A stretch of DNA of 38,749 nt, taken from Clostridiales bacterium. Its GTDB lineage: Bacteria; Bacillota; Clostridia; Peptostreptococcales; Acidaminobacteraceae. Shown piece by piece: positions 8,424 through 16,005 of this stretch. Made by a program: the position numbers and the translations under genes. The stretch spans positions 1 through 38,749 of the forward strand of contig JAFGAC010000219.1 of assembly GCA_016933835.1 (NCBI GenBank), given 5' to 3'. Under the pieces are notes generated by a model. The model was not told the origin of the DNA. It worked only from the letters and a program-made list of their open reading frames with translations, and did no database searches. How positions within the stretch are numbered: position 1 is the first letter of the stretch; each line of letters opens with the position of its first letter.

Positions 8424-9470
8424 TTGAAGATACTGAAATATTTAGGTATAGTATTGGGTATTGTTGTTATTCTTGTAATTGGATTGGTATTGTTTGTAGT
8501 TTTTACCGATTATGTGCCAGAAGCTATTGAAATACATGAATTTATTAATACAGACAATCAAAAGTCATTAAGTGATGAATTAACAATTACAACATTCAAT
8601 ATCGGTTATTGCGGTCTGGATTCAAATCAGGATTTTTTTATGGATGGTGGAACAGGTTCAAGGTCATCCAGTCAAGAGCAGACGCAAATCAATCTTGATG
8701 GAAATATTAAAACTTTAAATGAATTGAATTCTGATATTTATATCATTCAAGAAGTTGATATTGACAGCACTAGAAGTTATCACATCAATGAAATGCAAGC
8801 AATCATTGAAGGATTATCTGATTACAGTTATTCTTTCGTTCATAATTATTTAGTTCCATGGGTTCCCATTCCTTTGAATTTACCGATGGGGAAAGCTGAG
8901 TCTGGATTGTTGACGATGGTTAAAGGAACTATAGTTCAAGCAACACGCTATGATTTACCAAAAGATCCGACAATACCAGATAAATATTTTCTTTTGGACA
9001 GATGCATGGATGAAGTTATCATTCCATTGGATGACAATAAAAAATTGCATGTCATCAACCTACATTTGTCTGCATATGATTCAGCTGGTGTCATAAAAAA
9101 AGAGCAAATGCAATTTTTAAGAGAATTCATAATGGATTTAAATCTTGAAAATGATTACTACATTTTTGGCGGAGATTGGAATCAGTTGTTGTCAAAAGAA
9201 ATTGTAATTGATCGTGAGAAATATAATCCTGAATGGCTTGGTAATGCGCCTACAGATTTTGACGATTTGCCATTTATATGGGCTTATGACATTACTGTAA
9301 ATACAGTTAGAGATTTATATGAATCCTATCATCCAGGGAGTACATTTGAAACTGTGATTGATGGGTTTTTAGTATCTGAAAACATTGAAATAATAGATGT
9401 GAAAACAATAGATGCGGGATTTGTCAACAGTGACCATAATCCAGTTACTATGAAAGTGAAATTACATTGA
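8424..9470 (+). CDS. Membrane-anchored endonuclease/exonuclease/phosphatase-family hydrolase
   Basis: A 348-residue protein beginning with TTG after a G7 ribosome site. Residues 3-30 are one hydrophobic helix without a clear cleavage site, so the catalytic part is probably tethered outside the membrane. The body is the EEP fold: TFNIGY (metal-site Asn), IIQEVD (catalytic Glu), INLHLSAYD, GGDWNQ (Asp/Asn pair) and SDHNPVTM near the C terminus (Asp-His). The family includes nucleases, sphingomyelinases and phosphoinositide phosphatases. The anchored form and the insert around VPWVPIPLNLPMGKAES do not identify the substrate. It is transcribed alone between two terminators. Confidence 0.85.
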   Translation: MKILKYLGIVLGIVVILVIGLVLFVVFTDYVPEAIEIHEFINTDNQKSLSDELTITTFNIGYCGLDSNQDFFMDGGTGSRSSSQEQTQINLDGNIKTLNELNSDIYIIQEVDIDSTRSYHINEMQAIIEGLSDYSYSFVHNYLVPWVPIPLNLPMGKAESGLLTMVKGTIVQATRYDLPKDPTIPDKYFLLDRCMDEVIIPLDDNKKLHVINLHLSAYDSAGVIKKEQMQFLREFIMDLNLENDYYIFGGDWNQLLSKEIVIDREKYNPEWLGNAPTDFDDLPFIWAYDITVNTVRDLYESYHPGSTFETVIDGFLVSENIEIIDVKTIDAGFVNSDHNPVTMKVKLH

Positions 9471-9472
9471 AT

Positions 9473-9505
9473 AAAAAGTCAGCAGTAAAAACTGCTGACT
9501 TTTTT
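9473..9505 (+). terminator. Rho-independent terminator after EEP gene
   Basis: A 14-bp stem (AAAAAGTCAGCAGT with ACTGCTGACTTTTT) around an AAAA loop; the T-run is part of the 3' arm. Confidence 0.9.
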
Positions 9506-9522
9506 ATTGAGTAAAAATAAAA

Positions 9523-9579
9523 TTGACAAATATATAACATAAATTTATAATTATATTAGTATATTAGAAAAAACTAATA
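9523..9579 (+). promoter_or_regulatory. Consensus promoter with candidate ArsR-family operator
   Basis: TTGACA (9523-9528), a 17-base spacer and TATAAT (9546-9551) are both perfect consensus boxes. Just after the expected start point lies an inverted repeat, TATTAG-N6-CTAATA (9562-9579), in the position where a repressor such as the one encoded at 9598 would block transcription. The operator assignment is inferred from position and symmetry. Confidence 0.75.
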
Positions 9580-9597
9580 AAATGATGAGGTGATATT

Positions 9598-9915
9598 GTG
9601 AATCAATTAGATCAATATTTAGTAGATATTTTTAAATCTTTAGCACATCCAATTAGAATCAATATTTTAAAAATATTAAAAGATGGACCAAAATGCGTTT
9701 GTGAAATTCTTCCTTTACTTGATTCGGAGCAGTCAAATGCTTCACAGCATCTGACGGTATTGAAAAACAGCGGTGTTATAGGCAGATGGAAAGAAGGTAC
9801 ACAAGTTATGTATGGTGTTTTAGATCAGGAAGTTTATCAATTGATGGGAATTGCGCAATCTATTTTAGTCAATCAATTAGAAAGAGCAAAAGATGCAATA
9901 CTAAGCGGTGAATAA
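9598..9915 (+). CDS. ArsR/SmtB-family metal(loid)-responsive repressor
   Basis: A 105-residue winged-helix protein starting with GTG behind GAGGTGAT. SLAHPIRINILKIL is the ArsR-family first recognition segment. The pair C33-V-C35 stands at the start of the helix that carries the ELCVCDL-type thiol site of ArsR and CadC. SNASQHLTVLKNSGVIGRWKEGTQVMY is the helix-turn-helix and wing. It would repress its own operon and be released by a thiophilic ligand such as As(III) or Sb(III); the ligand is inferred from the Cys pair and the neighbouring permease. The stop codon is one base from the next start. Confidence 0.9.
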   Translation: MNQLDQYLVDIFKSLAHPIRINILKILKDGPKCVCEILPLLDSEQSNASQHLTVLKNSGVIGRWKEGTQVMYGVLDQEVYQLMGIAQSILVNQLERAKDAILSGE

Positions 9916-9916
9916 T

Positions 9917-11086
9917 ATGAATATATGGCGTAAAATAATAACCTTTGTTTTAATATTCATAGGAATATATAAATTGCCACTAGGAAATGCTAGAATCCAA
10001 AGTGCACTTTTGGAATCAGTCTACATGCTGCAAGATTATGCACAAAACCATGTGATCCTGTGTTTGATACCCGCATTCTTTATAGCAGGTGCCATATCAA
10101 ATTTTATATCACAAGGAGAAGTATTAAAATATTTTGGGAGTGATGCAAAAAAATGGATATCATATACAGTTGCTTCGATTTCAGGAACTGTACTAGCTGT
10201 ATGTTCATGCACAGTTCTGCCACTATTTACAGGTATTTATAAAAAAGGTGCAGGAATAGGTCCTGCAGTGGCATTTCTTTATTCGGGCCCTGCAATCAAT
10301 ATATTGGCAATTATTCTTACCGCTAGGGTAATTGGTTGGCAGATGGGAGTTGCAAGAGCTGTTGGAGCAATTGTTTTTTCAGTAGTTATTGGACTAATTA
10401 TGGCTAAAATATACAAAAATGAAGATAAAGAAAGAAAAAATCAAAGTAGTACGACACACTTTAAGATCAAAGAGGATAGAAGTGGAAAACAAAATTTATT
10501 GTTTTTTCTTTCACTTATTTCATTTCTGATATTTGCGAATTGGGGAAAGCCAGCAGAAGCAAAAGGCTTTTTCATTGCAATATACCAAATAAAATGGATT
10601 ATAGCAGGAGTCTCATTCATAGCTGCTTTTTATGCAACTTTTAGATGGTTTGATAAAGACGAGAGAATACAATGGTTTGAGGCGACATGGGACTTTGCTC
10701 AGCAAATTTTGCCATTGCTTTTCTTTGGTGTATTAATTGCTGGATTTATGATGGGAAGACCTGGTCTTGATCAAGGATTGATTCCGTCAGAATTTATAAG
10801 TTTTTTAGTTGGTGGGAATTCAATATTCTCAAATTTATTTGCTTCAATCGCAGGGGCTTTTATGTATTTTGCAACTTTGACAGAGATTCCTATAGTTGAG
10901 GGACTGATAGGACTAGGAATGGGTAAGGGACCGGCGTTGGCACTGTTATTGGCGGGGCCGGCACTTAGCTTGCCAAATATGTTGGTAATAAAGAGCGTAT
11001 TGGGACTGCAAAAAACATTTGTTTTTGTTGGATTAGTTGTTTTTTTTGCAACCGTATCTGGTATGGTTTATGGTTACTTTGTTTAG
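9917..11086 (+). CDS. ArsP/UPF0718-type permease
   Basis: A 389-residue membrane protein with about ten hydrophobic segments in two halves. AVCSCTVLPLFTGIYKKGAG and AFLYSGPAINILAI in the first half, with ALLLAGPALSLPNMLVI in the second, are signature loops of the UPF0718/DUF318 permeases. These include ArsP, the trivalent organoarsenical exporter; the C-S-C pair is a likely thiol site. The start is taken at ATG 9917, one base after the repressor stop; a GTG at 9908 in the same frame overlaps it. The setting between an ArsR-type repressor and a thioredoxin-fold protein favours metal(loid) efflux. Which metalloid is not determined. Confidence 0.85.
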   Translation: MNIWRKIITFVLIFIGIYKLPLGNARIQSALLESVYMLQDYAQNHVILCLIPAFFIAGAISNFISQGEVLKYFGSDAKKWISYTVASISGTVLAVCSCTVLPLFTGIYKKGAGIGPAVAFLYSGPAINILAIILTARVIGWQMGVARAVGAIVFSVVIGLIMAKIYKNEDKERKNQSSTTHFKIKEDRSGKQNLLFFLSLISFLIFANWGKPAEAKGFFIAIYQIKWIIAGVSFIAAFYATFRWFDKDERIQWFEATWDFAQQILPLLFFGVLIAGFMMGRPGLDQGLIPSEFISFLVGGNSIFSNLFASIAGAFMYFATLTEIPIVEGLIGLGMGKGPALALLLAGPALSLPNMLVIKSVLGLQKTFVFVGLVVFFATVSGMVYGYFV

Positions 11087-11099
11087 AAAGGGTGAAAAT

Positions 11100-11339
11100 A
11101 TGATTATAAAGGTTTTGGGAACTGGGTGCAAAAACTGTATTAAATTAGAAGAAAATGTAAAAGAAGCAATAAAAAAAATGAATTCACCGGCTACTGTTGA
11201 AAAAATAGTAGAACTTGAAAAAATATTGGCGTATGATGTCTTTATGACGCCAGGACTTGTTATTGATGATAAAGTTGTATCAATGGGGAAAGTTCTGAGT
11301 CCAAGTCAAATCAGAAAAATTATTGAGGAAATCAAATAA
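11100..11339 (+). CDS. Small thioredoxin-fold redox-active disulfide protein
   Basis: A 79-residue protein of the TM0996/MTH895 glutaredoxin-like family. It shows a CKNC active site at residues 10-13 in IKVLGTGCKNCIKL and the cis-proline region MTPGLVIDDKVVSMG. GAAAGGG lies upstream; the longer frame opening at 11037 is inside the permease gene and is not used. Such proteins regularly follow UPF0718 permeases. It may reduce or hand over the thiol-bound substrate of the permease, but that role is inferred from context. Thirteen bases separate it from the permease stop. Confidence 0.88.
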   Translation: MIIKVLGTGCKNCIKLEENVKEAIKKMNSPATVEKIVELEKILAYDVFMTPGLVIDDKVVSMGKVLSPSQIRKIIEEIK

Positions 11340-11388
11340 CTCAATTAAATGAGATATTATGTTACAATATAGATGGAGGGATTCGCTG

Positions 11389-11913
11389 ATGAAGGTTATT
11401 TATGATATATTCATTGCATTTTTCAGAACAGGTTTGTTTGGCTTTGGTGGTGGTTTAGGTTCAGTACCTTTAATTCAACAAGAAGCTGTTGAAAGATACC
11501 ACTGGCTGACTATTGAAGAATTCATTGATGCGAATGCTTTCAGCAACAGTTTACCAGGACCTATTGCAACAAAATTATCAGCTCTTATCGGGTATAAAGT
11601 AGCTGGGTTTCCTGGTATGATCGCCGGTCTTATAGGTGCTATTTTGCCATCCACCGTGCTTGTAATCGTATTGATGACATTTTATTTGAAATACAGAGAT
11701 CAGAGTTGGCTTCAAGGGATGATGAAAGCTGTCAGACCTGTCGTGGTTATTTTGATTTTTCAAGTGGTATTGTTGATGAGCCGTTCCTCTTTTTCCAGTA
11801 ATTCAACCTATTTTATTGCTGCCGCATCAGTTGTATTGGTGTATTATTTAAATGTACACCCAGCTGCAATGATTGTTTTGGCATTGATTTTCGGGGGTAT
11901 ATTTTTAAGATAA
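11389..11913 (+). CDS. Chromate transporter family protein, single-domain
   Basis: A 174-residue membrane protein matching one CHR domain: FFRTGLFGFGGGLGSVPLIQ, then FIDANAFSNSLPGPIATKLS and GYKVAGFPGMIAGLIGAILP. The start is at ATG 11389, eleven bases after GGAGGG; an ATG at 11359 lies upstream of that site. Short CHR proteins usually occur as two adjacent genes whose products work together, but only one copy is present here. Family members export chromate by anion exchange. With the partner missing, this could be a homodimer, a different anion carrier, or a protein with its partner encoded elsewhere. An uncharacterised coiled-coil protein follows 21 bases later. Confidence 0.85.
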   Translation: MKVIYDIFIAFFRTGLFGFGGGLGSVPLIQQEAVERYHWLTIEEFIDANAFSNSLPGPIATKLSALIGYKVAGFPGMIAGLIGAILPSTVLVIVLMTFYLKYRDQSWLQGMMKAVRPVVVILIFQVVLLMSRSSFSSNSTYFIAAASVVLVYYLNVHPAAMIVLALIFGGIFLR

Positions 11914-11934
11914 TCAGCTGGGAGGGGATTGCAC

Positions 11935-12504
11935 GTGAAAATTAACGGTAAAATAATTATTGTCAAAAATGCTATGTTTTTAATGACAGTATTAATCGCG
12001 ACATCGTTTGTACAAAAAATATCAATAAAGGCACCTTTATTTTTGATTCGCGGATATATAGTGCCTATCATTTTTGGCTTAATAATAGGCTCATTTATTG
12101 GATATTACAAATATCTTTTATTATTAAAGAACGAAACATTGGAGATTGCAGTTCAAGAGAGAACTCATGAACTGGAAATTACAAATGAAGAGCTGAAAAT
12201 GGCAGTCGATACAATGTTGAATGACTCATTGAAAGCAAATAAAGAAATTTCTGAAAATGCTGAATTGATGGATGAAAGACTGGTAGCTATGAAACTATCA
12301 CTGGAAATCATGGAACATACAGTTAAACACATAAAAAATCAGAGAAATAATTTGAAAAACGAATTAATTATGGGACAAGACAATACCGCTAAAATCAATC
12401 GATTTTTTGAAACAATCGATACCATGTCAGAAATAATAAATGCAAACACTGCTAAAACTCTCAGAATGTTGAATCAATTGGGAAATACTAAAAAGGAAAA
12501 TTAA
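11935..12504 (+). CDS. Uncharacterised two-helix membrane protein with long cytoplasmic coiled coil
   Basis: A 189-residue protein starting at GTG 11935, eight bases after GGAGGG; the TTG at 11929 is too close to that site. Two hydrophobic segments (about residues 12-32 and 45-65) are followed by an extended heptad-rich region of about 115 residues (VQERTHELEITNEELKMAV and onward). That linker resembles the coiled coils that lead into kinase or GGDEF domains of membrane sensors. Here the protein ends without any output domain. It could be a truncated sensor or a structural or scaffold protein. I do not recognise a named family. Confidence 0.7.
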   Translation: MKINGKIIIVKNAMFLMTVLIATSFVQKISIKAPLFLIRGYIVPIIFGLIIGSFIGYYKYLLLLKNETLEIAVQERTHELEITNEELKMAVDTMLNDSLKANKEISENAELMDERLVAMKLSLEIMEHTVKHIKNQRNNLKNELIMGQDNTAKINRFFETIDTMSEIINANTAKTLRMLNQLGNTKKEN

Positions 12505-12506
12505 AT

Positions 12507-12543
12507 GATAAATGCGCTCAATTCAAGAGCGCATTATTTATTC
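12507..12543. terminator. Bidirectional terminator between convergent genes
   Basis: AATGCGCTC (12511-12519) pairs with GAGCGCATT (12527-12535) across a 7-base loop, with A/T-rich flanks that give a T-rich tail in both directions. It lies between the plus-strand stop at 12504 and the minus-strand stop at 12538. Confidence 0.8.
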
Positions 12544-13260
12544 GAATTCAACATTTCCTTTGACGTGATATATGACATCTTTTCGTTCAATGATAATATC
12601 AATTTTTTCTCTTAATGTCACATCATCTTTGATGATTTTCATCAATTCATGTGAAGGATTTATAGCTGTAGGATTTCCCATTAGTTTCAGCATGGAGTAG
12701 TCGCCATTTGTATCACCATATGAATACGATTTGGCTACATTAATTTGGTATTGAGTAATAAAATTTTTAATAGCTTTATTTTTGTTTTCGCTATCCCACA
12801 TTTTATTGACTTTTCCTGTGAAATTGCCATTTTCATCAATAATGTATCCACTGCCGATGTAATCATCTGCACCATATTTCTGAGCCATTTTGCGCACAAG
12901 AAAATCTGGACTTCCTGAGACAAAAATAATGCGATGCCCCATCTCTTTATGCCATTGAATCCTGGAACGGGAATATTTATAAATGGCATCACCTTTAAGA
13001 TTTATGACTTGATCAGAAATGAATTCAATATGGTTGAGATTTAAATTAGTCAAATTTTCAATATAGGCTTGCGCAAGTTCCTCCATGAAATCATCATAAT
13101 CACCTTGCCTGTTTTTCCATCTGACATATAAGTCATTGATTTTGTTATACCAAATATTTGGTTCAATTACTTCGTATTTCATTAATTTTCTGAAGTGCTC
13201 AATCATCAATGACCCACGATAAACAGTGCCATCTATATCAAAAAATGCTGCAATATTCAT
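12538..13260 (-). CDS. HAD-superfamily (IB) phosphatase, phosphoserine-phosphatase-like
   Basis: A 240-residue protein with all HAD motifs. Motif I is FFDIDGT with the nucleophile Asp near residue 8. Motif II is FVSGSP, a conserved lysine is in the K-rich segment after WDS, and motif III is YGDTNGD. A helical cap of about 90 residues follows motif I, as in subfamily IB (SerB, CicA). It should be a cytoplasmic Mg-dependent phosphomonoesterase; the substrate is unknown. On the minus strand AAGGAG lies nine bases before ATG, and a TATAAT is at 13293-13298 (complement). Confidence 0.88.
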   Translation of the reverse strand: MNIAAFFDIDGTVYRGSLMIEHFRKLMKYEVIEPNIWYNKINDLYVRWKNRQGDYDDFMEELAQAYIENLTNLNLNHIEFISDQVINLKGDAIYKYSRSRIQWHKEMGHRIIFVSGSPDFLVRKMAQKYGADDYIGSGYIIDENGNFTGKVNKMWDSENKNKAIKNFITQYQINVAKSYSYGDTNGDYSMLKLMGNPTAINPSHELMKIIKDDVTLREKIDIIIERKDVIYHVKGNVEFE

Positions 13261-13292
13261 AAAAAAAACTCCTTCGATAATAATATGAATAT

Positions 13293-13323
13293 ATTATATC
13301 ATATGTTTAATTGAATAATGTAA
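13293..13323 (-). promoter_or_regulatory. Probable promoter of the HAD phosphatase gene
   Basis: Read on the minus strand, TTACAT (13318-13323) and a perfect TATAAT (13293-13298) are separated by 19 bases, slightly long. The start point would be near 13286, giving a short leader that contains the AAGGAG site. Confidence 0.4.
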
Positions 13324-13324
13324 G

Positions 13325-13577
13325 GGTATATAAGTAATATCAAAGTCCCTGATAGTAGGGGTTGATATATAGTGGGAGAGGACGTAATATTGAGCGTAGG
13401 CTCGAAAAACTATTTGGTAATGTTATAAAAATTCGCTTAAAACAACGGATCTAATGTCATCGAATGGAGGAATGCGTATTAAACAAGAACACATAATAAA
13501 AATTGAATATGGAGAAAAGCAACGTGCTCTAACTCACTAGTAAGGACTATCTTATTTAAAATATGGATAGTCCTTTA
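13325..13577 (+). ncRNA. Candidate structured non-coding RNA (possibly raiA-motif-like)
   Basis: This gap between two minus-strand genes has no plausible ORF, yet it is richer in G and C than its flanks and contains several nested pairings. ATATCAA (13337-13343) pairs with TTGATAT (13362-13368) and encloses CCCT-GATAGT-AGGG. ATAGT/ACTAT (13369-13373 with 13409-13413) encloses the hairpin GAGC-GTAG-GCTC. ATTCG (13431-13435) pairs with CGAAT (13461-13465). TAGTGGG (13370-13376) could instead pair with CTCACTA (13533-13539). The segment closes with a 10-bp hairpin at 13542-13575. Size (about 220-250 bases) and the GGGAGAGGACG segment remind me of the clostridial raiA RNA motif, but that identity is from memory and weak. 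Strand is inferred from the terminal hairpin and fold. Confidence 0.55.
13542..13577. terminator. Hairpin at end of ncRNA candidate / end of NUDIX gene
   Basis: AAGGACTATC (13542-13551) pairs perfectly with GATAGTCCTT (13566-13575) over a 14-base loop that contains the stop codon of the minus-strand NUDIX gene. The T-tail is short in both directions, so it may act for either strand or as an RNA end structure. Confidence 0.55.
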
Positions 13578-14182
13578 ATAATATGTGTAAAATTATATAC
13601 AATTCTTGCGGTAATGCCCCAAATGACATAGCCATTGTACTCATAAAAATGAACTGGGTAATGGCCTTCTTTCCAAGTGTAATTAATACCCTTTGGAATT
13701 TTGTTGTATGGAAAGTTTTCAGGCAAATCAAAATTGTTTTTAATATCGTAGATTGTTGGTTCTTTTTCGGTGAAAAAATTTAAAGGAACTGTAAAGATAT
13801 GGTCAACTTCGTCTTTGCTGTATTTAATTGAATCAAGATCAGTTATCTTGAGATAGCCCACAAAGGGATGAACAATGAGATTGAAAGGTGTAATGATAGT
13901 ATCAACACCACCATAGATTTCAATTTGATTTTCTAATATATTCAACTCTTCCATAGTTTCTCTAAGTGCAGAAAGAATAGGCAGTTCGCCGTCTTCTTTT
14001 TTCCCCCCCCCCGGCAGACAGATTTCCCCAGGTTGGGTGTTTAATTTGTGACTTCTGACTTCAAATAAAATATGAATTTCATCATCTACTGTAATCAATG
14101 GCAATAAAACAGCAGAAACTTTATTTTTTCCTTCAGGTTTAATATAATGATTTGAGATTGAGTTTTTAATATTATTTAACAT
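13556..14182 (-). CDS. NUDIX hydrolase, CoA-pyrophosphatase-like, with G10 tract in the catalytic box
   Basis: A 208-residue protein. The start is at 14182, where AAAGGAG lies seven bases upstream on the minus strand; the frame opens further up at 14218. It matches YeaB/NudL-type NUDIX proteins: VLLPLI, ILFEVRSH, then the box LPGGGKKEDGELPILSALRE followed by TMEEL. The REx2EE core is intact; the Gly usual just after EEx is Asn. Such enzymes hydrolyse CoA and related dinucleotides. The box is written with ten G followed by six A (complement of 13997-14012). PGGGK has one Gly more than the common PGGK spacing before the Glu. One-base slippage would truncate the protein near residue 60. Confidence 0.85.
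   Translation of the reverse strand: MLNNIKNSISNHYIKPEGKNKVSAVLLPLITVDDEIHILFEVRSHKLNTQPGEICLPGGGKKEDGELPILSALRETMEELNILENQIEIYGGVDTIITPFNLIVHPFVGYLKITDLDSIKYSKDEVDHIFTVPLNFFTEKEPTIYDIKNNFDLPENFPYNKIPKGINYTWKEGHYPVHFYEYNGYVIWGITARIVYNFTHIIKGLSIF
13997..14012 (-). repeat. G10-A6 homopolymer pair inside a coding region
   Basis: Plus strand T6 (13997-14002) then C10 (14003-14012). On the coding minus strand this is ten G followed by six A, covering NUDIX codons about 57-62. It is the longest G/C homopolymer in an otherwise AT-rich window. Confidence 0.95.
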
Positions 14183-14194
14183 TTCAAGACTCCT

Positions 14195-14223
14195 TTGTAT
14201 TATTATAACTAATAGCATAAAAT
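14195..14223 (+). promoter_or_regulatory. Probable promoter of the ABC exporter gene
   Basis: TTGTAT (14195-14200), 17 bases and TAAAAT (14218-14223). A minus-strand TATAAT (14202-14207 complement) for the NUDIX gene lies within the spacer, so divergent transcription would compete for the site. Confidence 0.5.
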
Positions 14224-14258
14224 ATTAAAAGAAGCAATACAGTCAAGGAGGAAAATTA

Positions 14259-15998
14259 ATGATCAAAAGATTTTCGAAATATTACAAACCGCATATGACA
14301 TTGTTTTTGTTGGATTTAATTGCTGCTCTTTTTATTTCTGCAGTAGACTTGGTATTTCCTATAATATCAAAAACTTTCATCAATGATTACATACCAAATG
14401 GACAAATTGATTTGATTATCAAAGTTGCTTCAGGAATTTTGTTTTTATACATACTGAGAATGGGAGCTACTTTTTTTATGGGATATTGGGGACACATTGT
14501 TGGTGCTAGAATCGAATATGATATGAGAAATGATTTGTTCAAACACCTTCAGGGTTTGCCTTTTAGTTTTTATGACAATAATAAAACCGGTCAATTAATG
14601 TCAAGATTGGTAGGTGATTTAGGCGAGATAGCGGAACTTGCTCATCATGGGCCTGAAGATTTGTTCATTTCAATGATTACTTTAATTGGGAGTTTCATTA
14701 TTCTAATGACTATTAATGTATCGTTGACTTTGCTTGTATTTAGTTTTGTTCTTATATTGATTCTATATGCACTTTTCAGTAGAAAAGCAATGTCACGGGC
14801 TTTTAAAAAAGTAAGAAGAAAACATGCCGACATCAATAGTCAAATTGAAAACAGCATTTCAGGAATAAGGCTATCGAAATCATTTGCCAATGAAGAAAAT
14901 GAAATTGGAAAATTTAAATCTGGCAATAAAAACCATTATCTTTCAAAAAAAGAAGCCTATCATGCTATAGCGATATTTACAACTGGAACCAACTTTTTAG
15001 TGGATATAATCAGTCTAATTGTAATTGTCATAGGCGGAGTTTTTGTTTTTAAAGGCCTGCTCAATATGGGGGAATTAGTGGCCTATCTACTTTATTCATC
15101 TTACATATTCAAACCGATAAGAAGATTGATACAGTTTACCGAGCAGTACCAATCTGGTATGGCGGGATTTGAAAGGTTTTTAGAAATAATGGATATCTAC
15201 CCAGATATTGAGGATGATGAAAATGCAATTGATTTGGAGCATATAGAGGGAAAAATCAATTTGAATAAAGTGAGTTTTCGTTATAATAAAGAGAGCGAAT
15301 GGGTTTTGAAAAACTTTGATTTGAGTATTGAAAAAGGAAAGAATATTGCTTTAGTTGGGCCATCTGGCGTAGGAAAAACAACGATAACTAATATTATACC
15401 GAGATTTTATGATATCAATGATGGAAGTATTACAATTGATGGCAAGGATATAAAAACACTGACATTAAAATCATTAAGAAAAAACATTGGTATTGTGCAA
15501 CAAGATGTCATCATATTCTTTGGAAGCATAGAAGAAAATATTCGCTATGGAAAGTTGGATGCTTCAAAAGAGGATATTATTCTTGCAGCAAAAAGAGCTA
15601 ATATTCATGATTTTATCGTTTCTTTGCCTGAAGGTTATGAAACGATAGTAGGTGAAAGAGGAATAAAACTAAGCGGTGGACAAAAACAAAGAATCGCAAT
15701 TTCCAGAGTATTTTTGAAGAATCCACCGATATTGATACTTGATGAAGCAACATCATCCCTAGACAATGAAAATGAATTGGCAATACAAGAAGCAATCAGT
15801 GAACTATCATTAGGAAGAACAACAGTAACAATTGCTCACAGATTATCAACTATCATCAATGCAGATGAAATTTTAGTTTTGGATGGAACTGGTATCCGAG
15901 AGAGAGGAAGTCACGAGGAATTATTGAATTCAAAAGGAGTTTATTTCAACCTTTATAAAGCACAATTTAAAGGTTATATACCTGATCAAATACAGTAA
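14259..15998 (+). CDS. ABC exporter, fused transmembrane and ATPase domains (MsbA/LmrA type)
   Basis: A 579-residue half-transporter. Residues 1-305 hold about six transmembrane helices with the type-I exporter coupling region (FYDNNKTGQLMSRLVGDLGE and the ENSISGIRLSKSFANE helix). Residues 330-579 are the ATPase: Walker A GPSGVGKTT (about 366), Q-loop VQQDV, signature LSGGQKQR, Walker B ILILDEATSSLD and the H-loop AHRLST. It would work as a homodimer exporting lipids, drugs or peptides; the substrate is not evident and no partner half-transporter is adjacent. AAGGAGG precedes ATG. Confidence 0.93.
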   Translation: MIKRFSKYYKPHMTLFLLDLIAALFISAVDLVFPIISKTFINDYIPNGQIDLIIKVASGILFLYILRMGATFFMGYWGHIVGARIEYDMRNDLFKHLQGLPFSFYDNNKTGQLMSRLVGDLGEIAELAHHGPEDLFISMITLIGSFIILMTINVSLTLLVFSFVLILILYALFSRKAMSRAFKKVRRKHADINSQIENSISGIRLSKSFANEENEIGKFKSGNKNHYLSKKEAYHAIAIFTTGTNFLVDIISLIVIVIGGVFVFKGLLNMGELVAYLLYSSYIFKPIRRLIQFTEQYQSGMAGFERFLEIMDIYPDIEDDENAIDLEHIEGKINLNKVSFRYNKESEWVLKNFDLSIEKGKNIALVGPSGVGKTTITNIIPRFYDINDGSITIDGKDIKTLTLKSLRKNIGIVQQDVIIFFGSIEENIRYGKLDASKEDIILAAKRANIHDFIVSLPEGYETIVGERGIKLSGGQKQRIAISRVFLKNPPILILDEATSSLDNENELAIQEAISELSLGRTTVTIAHRLSTIINADEILVLDGTGIRERGSHEELLNSKGVYFNLYKAQFKGYIPDQIQ

Positions 15999-16005
15999 AA
16001 ATATA

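Noticed and set aside
11037-11099. N-terminal extension of the small thioredoxin-fold protein
   Set aside because: It overlaps the permease gene in another frame; the CxxC protein starts normally at 11100 with its own ribosome site.
13325-13577. tRNA, tmRNA, SRP RNA or RNase P RNA in the 13.3-13.6 kb gap
   Set aside because: None of the signature sequences (T-loop GTTCGA, tmRNA tag, SRP domain IV loop, GAGGAAAGTC of RNase P) is present.
13583-13783. 66-codon plus-strand ORF opposite the NUDIX gene
   Set aside because: It lies wholly antisense to a gene with clear family motifs, has no ribosome site and shows no recognisable motif.
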